In this document: positions 47,601 through 56,600 of the stretch, in pieces | Layout: every line of letters starts with the position of its first letter | Position numbering within the stretch: the first letter of the stretch is position 1 | Assembly: GCF_003589595.1 (NCBI RefSeq) | Contig: NW_020654748.1 | Coordinates: 7,780,237-7,844,236 of the forward strand | Direction: 5' to 3' | From: Hyposmocoma kahamanoa | Taxonomy: Eukaryota > Arthropoda > Insecta > Lepidoptera > Cosmopterigidae | Length of the DNA stretch: 64,000 bases | Notes under the pieces: generated by a model | The model's database searches: none | Seen by the model: only the letters and a program-made list of their open reading frames with translations | Told to the model about the DNA's origin: nothing | Made by a program: the position numbers and the translations under genes

Positions 47601-50600
47601 TGAAATTAATATGACTCCAAAAGCAAGAAAGAATGTAGTACTGATTGCAGTTCCGTGCATTATCTTGATGAAAATTCTACTTGATGAACAATTAATCTGT
47701 TGAAATAGTTTCATATCAAACGAACTGTCACAAGTGAGGCAAAAATCAAATTCATGTAGGCTAGTTTTAGTAGTAGGTTAATTTTCGGTTTTAGTGAATA
47801 TTTATATAAAAATACAAGTTGAAACGCGTTACTTCCTTGTGGAATGTGATGTTAGTATCTATTTTATGTTTGTCTGATGTATTTTTTTTTTGTATGTATT
47901 TTTACTCATTTACCGCACATTTCGTCATTTTTAACCAAAATTCTTGAGCTGTTTGCGGTGCAAGTTGACCTTGAGCAATGACGGCCCGCCCGCTCGTGTA
48001 GGCCCTTTGGGAGCGCTTTAATTTGCCTCACTTAGCGTGTGCGGACTAGGTTTCTATGCGTTATTAGTCTAAGTTTATCACCTGAATCTTAAGCTTTACA
48101 AGTTTGATGCAAATACCTAGGGACGATGTACGCCGTTAAACAGAATGATTTCTCCTTCCTTCAGGACGAATACAAACGGGTGGTCCGCTTTGAATTCACT
48201 TGGCCGGGTTATAGCAGCACTTGTGAAAACTGCTACAAATGCTGACGGCTTATAAAATTAATATGACTCCAAAAGCAAGAAAGAATGTAGTACTGATTGC
48301 AGTTCCGTGCATTATCTTGATGAAAATTGTATTTGATGAACAAATGTGTTAAAATGACAATGCAAAATGCAGTTAGCACCTGAATATTATGCTATAAAAA
48401 TTTTGATGAAAATACCTAAGGATGATATACGCCGTTAAACAGAATGTTGTCTCCTTTCTTCAGGACAAATATAAACGGGTGGTTTGCTTTGAATTCACTT
48501 GGCTGGGTAAAACTTGTTAAATATACTACAAATCCTGAAATTACAAGCAATTGGACTAAATTAATAAGTGGACTAAATTGAGAGAAATGTCATTAAAGTT
48601 TTGTACATAGTACTTTAATCAGTGTTATAATTCTGTACACTGATATTTATTGAGTTTCAAAAAAGAACATTGTATTTTTGCAAATTAAAATATCAAACTT
48701 GACACTACTCAAACGCTCTACTGCCTCCAGTAGTTAAATTGGCTTAAAGATCTTGCAATTGGGCCATAAACCTTCAATAAGAAAAAGGCAGTACATGGCC
48801 ACTTTTATTCTATCTCTTTGGTTTTTGTTTTGTAGCGTTTTTTTAGCTTTCGTCTAATGGAACGTTTGCCTACCCAATTATATGGGTAAACATTTATTTT
48901 TAAAAAAATGGGTTTGTTGTCATGGGTTGAACAAAACATACATTAAATACTGGTTGAGTTTCGTTATTTTATTTACTCGAACCCTCATTATGCAACCATT
49001 GCATAGAATCTTAGAGCATATAGGACGGGATAGGGATGATTTGTTTGCCACAATTTAATGGCCCAAAAATTATCCATATTCAGCTTCTACTTGAAATAAC
49101 AAAATGTATCATATTTATAGCTTTTAGTGAAAACTACTTGAACACAAGAGTGATGGAGTAGTCTTAATGTCAATATTAATTCATTTTACAGTATTATGTT
49201 GAATTTTATATGAATTCACTTCAAGTAATAAGAGTTGTGCAGATATGTAGGTAAAATAGCTGTGTCTCTCTGTTGGTAGTTATGACGTGCTGTAAGAAAT
49301 GTATCGATGTTTTGAATTTCTGGATTCCAACTAGAAGTAAACTCGAAGATTTATAATCTCGAAAACCGATTTATAATAAAACCGTTATGCATTCAGGGGA
49401 TTTTGGTTGTTTATTACAGAGAAAAGATTAACTTAGTTTGTTTTGTAATATTCCCAAAATACCTAAAAAAGTACATTTGGGATTACAAAAATTCGAGCAA
49501 ACATTACTTCGGGCAAATGTATTTTCGGACTTCTGATTGATAACTTCAAACAGTAAAACGAATACAACAATATTTTGTTAGTTATTTATTACTAAGATTT
49601 AATAAAAAGTCATTTTAAAAATAAGATTAATAAATCAACTCTATAGTTTTTTTGTTCTAAATCTAAATATTTCAATCGCTTGAGCATATCTTGTGTAGGA
49701 TAAGGACAATTAGCTATTTGGTTATTTTTATTGCTTTTGTAATTTATTTGTATTCTATGCATGTACTCGTATATGTACTTTTTATTTTTTCTTACAGTAT
49801 GTCATGATTTATGATGATTTATATTAAACAATTACAATTTATTTTCATTATTTATAATTTATTACATTATTATTTAATATACAATATGACGGAAAAGTCA
49901 ATTTGAATAAACTTCGTTACATAACCTGTCGATAAAAATAGGAGCTAATAAAGCGCGTCGCTTCTCTATAACGAAAAAAACAGCGTCCATGAAGTACTGC
50001 ATTTTTTAATCTATAGTTGCCTGTTAGTAATTAGGGAACTTCATAGGCATGCTTATGTCAAATATTCGAATGTTTTCAAATATTTTTTTATGTATTCGTT
50101 GAATTGAATCAATGTGATCATTGTGAAAAAAATGTCATAAAATAGAAAATTTGCAATTAATGTAAAAAATAGGCTTATGTATGGATGTAATTCCACCCTT
50201 GGCTAGACTGGATGCAGCAAAGATTTTTTTGCAAGTTTGTATAGCGCAAGACGACATGTTTCGTGGAGTACTTGATGCGGTAAATTCGATATTGGAAATG
50301 AAAAAACATCGATTTGAAAGTAGTGTTCATTGTGCGATAGTTGTTTTGTGCTTGTACCTTGACAGAGGGGATTGCCTATCGATGATGCCTCCAGTCCTAT
50401 ATGCTCTAAGCATAGAATACTTTTCAGCTCAGTGGCGAGTACCAATAATAGAATTTTCATTCAGAAACAGAAAGGGTCTTTTAATAAACGGTTTATGAAA
50501 TCATAATTGACAGATTAAAGTACAGGAGCAGAACAAGTAAATTACGACATTGCTACTCCAATATCTATGTTGTACAACAAAGAAAAAAATATATCTACAT

Positions 50601-53600
50601 ACATTTATTCATAACAATGATCTTGTTCTAAAAGTGATTGTCTAGCGTGATAATAGGAATGAACCTTAACAATGTTATATGTTAGTATTACGTTACGCTT
50701 CTGGACCTTTTGAACCTTCTCGTGTACATAAATGCATAGTGCAAATTAATTACGATAAATGAATAATTGTATCTAAAAGTTATTGAACCTTGATGAACAA
50801 AATCATATTAATTTAATGTGGGTGATGAGCGGTTAACCAGAATTTAATATCTTAAGTAAGTACTTTGATTATGGTTAATTTTAATCGTGTTCTGTATGGA
50901 ACAGAAATATCATTGATGTTGTTGTAACTAACTTTCTGATATGTACTACATGTAACCGATGGAACACACATGATGCAAGACACATGCTTTACTTTAGAGT
51001 ATTTATTTGTTTAAAGTACCTAATTCCCAAAAACTCCGCTAAATATTACATCCTTTTTGAGCTTTAGGACAAATACGAACGGGCGATCTGCTCGAAATTG
51101 TTGCTTGAAGAAGAAAACGAAACCACTTCGCCTTTCTACGAATATTGCTGTAATTTAAAAAGAAATTCTGTTGAGAAATTTTTGTTGTGGGAATGGCGAC
51201 TAGTTTATTAATATCTAAAATAGAAGATGTTATTTCTTTTGCGCTCTGACGTCAGTGTTCATTGTTTATTTGGCCGATTCTTGCAAAGTATTCGCAATCG
51301 GACGAAAAATTTCGTTTTTATTTTTGTTAATACAAATTTGGTTATAATCTAGTCAATTTTATGCATATGGAACTACATACATAATTATTTTTTTTTATAA
51401 TATCCCATTTTAATATCTCAATACTAAACGTATTTTTGTAGCAGTAATTACTAAAATATTGATAAAATATTTATTTTCATTTCACATACTTTTTTTTTAT
51501 TTATAGTCTCATTTTATACATGTACTTTACTATATATTTTGTATGTATTCTATTAGTGTATCAACATTTACTTAAAATATGTAAGTATATGTATTCGTAC
51601 GTATATTTGATATAATAAACCTATCCTTGTAATTATTGAGTATGTAGATTTCAATTTCATGATTTATTAACTTTTTTTGCCAATCCAGGAGCCAACTTTC
51701 CTATTCTTCTTATTCAAAGGATAGTTGGAAGAAATCCCGTTAACGTTTTAATTTTTTGTAAAAATTTGTAAATTGTTTTGTTGTACAATAAAGTGTTTAC
51801 ATACATACACATTTGTACAAGTAAATAAAGCTAACGTTAAATTTTCTTATCCTCTTATGTTACTTTCTACAACAAATCTAATAGAACAGTTGTTCGGCCT
51901 CGACGTCTGCTTCAAGGTAATTACATCTTATTTCAAATTACGCAATATTTTTTTTTTAATTCAAAATCAGTTCATATATCAGTAAAGCATAAAGATTCAT
52001 TCTAGACTGGACAATGCCATAAAGAAAATGACATAATAACTATACTCATATGAACGCATACGGTGTAGTGTGAACTCCAAAGGCGTGTTAAAATGAACAA
52101 ACCCGTTAAAAAGCGTGTTGAAATGGTATAGCAAGATATTATAAGTTCAATTGCCAGCTCGAGTATTTTAAAGCATATAAATATTTACGGTCAAAATTGG
52201 GAAACTATGACCCCGGTCAAAAATTTCCGTTTAAAAGTGGACGATTCCCGTAAAGAGAGTAAATTACGTTGTCTTTAGCAAAAAGCCAAACGGATGGTCT
52301 TCTTGAATGTCTTTGGTAAATTTGGAGGGAGAGACGCGACTCGAAAAATCCTGAAAAATTAATTTAGTTTTTTTCTCAATCGTCTGTGTTTTCATTAGAC
52401 ATTTACTAAACTAAGCAGGAACAATTTCTAATAAAAATAATAACTTTCGGCTATCAGTAGAGTGAAATAATTTCCCGCCTCTATGTAAAATGAAAATGAA
52501 ATCCGTTCATTTTTTTTCACCATTATTTGTCGTTTTTATAAAACTGAATAAAAAATGTTAATTTATCTCATTAAGACATGGTTGTATAATTCATGCAATT
52601 TTGTTAACAGCAAATTTCCAAGCTATCACATACATTTATCATGCAAAAATGCTGTATTTTGATTATGTAACTACCTGAATAAAATAATTAGTTTATTAAC
52701 GTTTATTAATTTTACTTTCTATTGACATTTAATTGTATAAGATCCCGTCAAAAAGAATATTGTTCCCTTTCATAAGAAAGAATACGAAAGGATGATTCGC
52801 AATAAAAGTGGCGGGACTGGTAGTGTACCCGCTATAACCGATTGCAAATTCTGAAAATAGAATAAAAACTGTGCCACGTAGTGAAAGATACGTAGTAGTT
52901 AACCTGTTTCACGAATTATAAGCTAACGGAATATTTATGCTAGGGAAAGAATTAAAACCTTATAGTCAATGATACACAAGGTGTTTTAAGCTATATAACC
53001 GCTAAAGCTTTTCGTATTTTAGTAATTTGAATACGTCATGAGTTTCGAAGTAAAAAACATAAAACTAAGTATTTCTACAGACTACGATATTGTCAAAAAA
53101 TAATTGATCAAATTTCACTGCAAATTATTACACAATTTTTTTTTTAAATTATCAACAATCCCTTAAACTGGTTTTCATAACAATGGCCGGGCGCTGCCAC
53201 TTCTTGATTGCAACGTTCCGGCAGCACTCTAAATGCGTGTTGTACCTCAAGTGACTCATTGAGCTTTCAAAAAGTATCTTGCAATACTATTGTAAAAACA
53301 GGCGAATAGAAAAGACTGTTAATGCATAATAACTGCAATACATCTCCAAGAAATATATGAAACGAAGAAAATACCCAATTAAAAAAATTACACGTTTGGA
53401 AATAATGGTAGATACGACCCCTACGACCATTTTCTGTTTCACTGTCAACTCAACGAATAAGTAACCAGTCTTCTACTACCAACGCTTCAACTTGTGCAGT
53501 AAAGCAATCCCAATTGATGTTTCAAGAACTTCAGGTAAGGTAGAGGCTATTCTAAAATACTATTTATTATGTCTGTCTTTAAGGACAATCAAAACTGGGG

Positions 53601-56600
53601 GATTCACTTTAAACTCTATAGACTGTAGAAATATAAAATCGTCCACTTTGAAATAATTTATATGCCATCATTTATAATAATTACCTACTCCATAAAAAAT
53701 AAAAAAATAAAAAAAACACTATTTTACTACTTCATGATCATTATTTACAACGTATATTGCAATAAAGAAATAAACAATGAAGCCATAACAAGTGGTACAG
53801 CAATTCAAAAATAAAGGAAAAACTATTTAATGAATTGACGATACAGAAGGATTCCACAAAATTATCGCAACCTGAGATGAAATACACAAACCAAGACTTT
53901 CATGTACATTTATGTACTGTTTTTCCACTAATGTACAATTATAACAATATCAACAAAATACCTATTGCATATATTTTCCTGAAAGTAAAGTTGTACGTCC
54001 AATGTTTAAAGCATAACAAAACGGCTTATCTGCTATAAATCATGCTGTAAGGGGAGGAATCACTACTAATGCTGAACCTACTGTACCTTCAAATTCTGAA
54101 ATGAAATACCGTAAACATACTTTTAATTTTTTACAAAAATCAGCACGTTACACTATACCAAATTTTTTATATAGGTGTACCCACTCACATTTAAAGATAT
54201 ATCGAAAATAAGATGACATTAATGTTAACGAAATAAATAAAAAATCGGAAACAAAAACAGATAGCCCCTAAAAATAAATTCGAATAAAAAAAAATTGGTT
54301 TTGTTACTTTCGGCACTAAATAACATGAAAATTTGCTAAATTTGCTAATCTTTTGACGATGACTGGTGGTTATGATGTAAACAGATCTACAGTAATATTT
54401 GATGTTCCATTAAGTATTGTTGATTTTTTTGTAAAATTGTTTAGACTATTGAATTATTTCCTATATAAACGGGATTACATTACTTAAATATACTTTAATA
54501 TGTGTATCAAACTGAACAAGGATACAGCTTTCGTACTTACTACGTGAATATAGTTACGAGTATATACGACTGGTATTATAGAACAAAATGAATATTGCAG
54601 TATGTAGTATATATAGAATAGTAGTATTTTTTGTCTATTGCGCTGGTGTAACTTATGCAGGATGGTGCAAATGTTATAAGTACCTAATCACTTAGAATTT
54701 GATTTTTACATATCTATAATTCAGTGTTTGGTATAAATCCTCCAACGAAATTTGTGGGAATAAATATGAGATTGTGCAGTTTTCCGCAATTCATAATTGA
54801 ATAGAGGAAGAAGTGTTAAAATAAATTGTGGAATAACATGATATTGACTTAAAAGGTACTTTTAGTGCATTAAACGTAAGTTCGGTAAATTTCATTCTCA
54901 TTAACTTCAGGGATCCCTCAAAAAGATAATATGGTTTGTGACATGAAAACATAATTATTCTATATTGCACTTACCACCATATTTAATGTTATAAAAATAC
55001 TAAACATGCCTTTTCTGTGCGACTGCGTAAATAAGGAAATTGATGTAATTGTATCGATAGTAGTTTAAAGGCTCGGTTTAGACTTCTCCGAACGGGCAAA
55101 TTCATTTAAGACGATGCAACTGTCCATAGACTTAGGGTAGGTAGGTTCTCAGTTTAATTTAGTCTAGTCTAGTCTTAGGTGCTAGTCAAAGAGTAAGAGT
55201 AGAGGAACACAAATCTCGTGGCTTTACATGAAGACAAGAATTGTCTAATCTTAAAAGTTAGAAGATTGTCATATCCAAATAGAAAAAAGCTTACCGTTTG
55301 CAGCAGCTGCTTCAGCACCTTCTTCATTGACTTCAATGAATGCCTTTTGGATGGCTTTACTTACAAACAAATTTCCTTCGCCCTTTAACAAACGACTCAG
55401 TTGGGCTTGTTGAGGGTCGAAAACACGTTTCACATCCATCTGAAAATATTTAATTCATGAATTTAATTTAATTGTCACGTCATGTTCGTAATGCATTTAT
55501 ACTTTTCATTGGAAGACCAACATGTACTTTCTATTTAGATTATTTTTGACGAAAAGACGAAAACTGCCATTTATTTATTGCACATACAAGTACGTGCAGC
55601 TCATGTCTTTTGTTTAAATGTTTGTTTGTTATTGGTACTTAAGTTTGCTGCGTTCTTGTGTTATAAATGTAATTNNNNNNNNNNCGATAAGAAAATTTAT
55701 ATTATTTGTAAATAATGCCTTTAATCGGTATTGTACGCTTCTATGGATAAATAACATTCACCTATCCAAACCATAATATAATAAACCATATAATACTTAT
55801 GTATTGACACTTGGTATTAAAAGAAAATCCTACACTGTGGAGTATTACTAACAGTGACTGATGCTTATGTTGCATTCATAAGAACCATTTTGACATTTTC
55901 ACGACTCCCGCGGTCGAGTGGCTTGCACATCGGTTTTCATGGTGTCGCCATCTCTGAAGTTCCAGGTTTGAACTTCTTTCGGGGATCGCCCCGGCCGAGT
56001 CAATGTAATTTAAAAAAAAACTTTTCTATATTGTCTCGGGTGTGGATGCTTGTGGTCGTCGTCGTTGTTTCAGATTTCCATAAAACAAGTGCACTTATTT
56101 TGATATGTGTATGATCTAATATTTAATATTAGATCTGATATGATCTGGGAGTGTCCAACATTTAATATTTATAGGAACTGTAAATAGGTTGTCGTCGTCT
56201 ACTTATGTCCTGGTTTGATTTAGGTGCCTAGGTAAATTGGCTAGTTATGACAGTTACATTATTGTCAATGCTTACCTTTAGAAGGACGTCTTTAAGATCA
56301 GTCTTGGTTTCAATCTTGAATTTGGGCAAAGAGACGTTGACATCAAAAGTGTACATCTTTGATGTGGCTGATTCCAAGGCGGAAGGATCTTTAAGTTTGT
56401 CTACGAGAGCCGCAATGCCGTCAACTTCTTTAGGTAGAATTACTATGAAAGAGGCTTCACCTCCTTCGTAAGGCATCTCCAACAACTAAAAGTGATGTTT
56501 ATGGAAGTAAGTATTATAAATCAGTATAAAAATATTTTATATAAAATAATACTAGGAATTAGAGAGATGGTGATTTTACATAACTCAAGCTGATAACGGG

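Noticed and set aside
120..54095. CRISPR-like or satellite array because of the repeated short motifs
   Set aside because: The repeats are coding (ADHPF, LFNG), 0.3-2.8 kb apart and flanked by splice sites.
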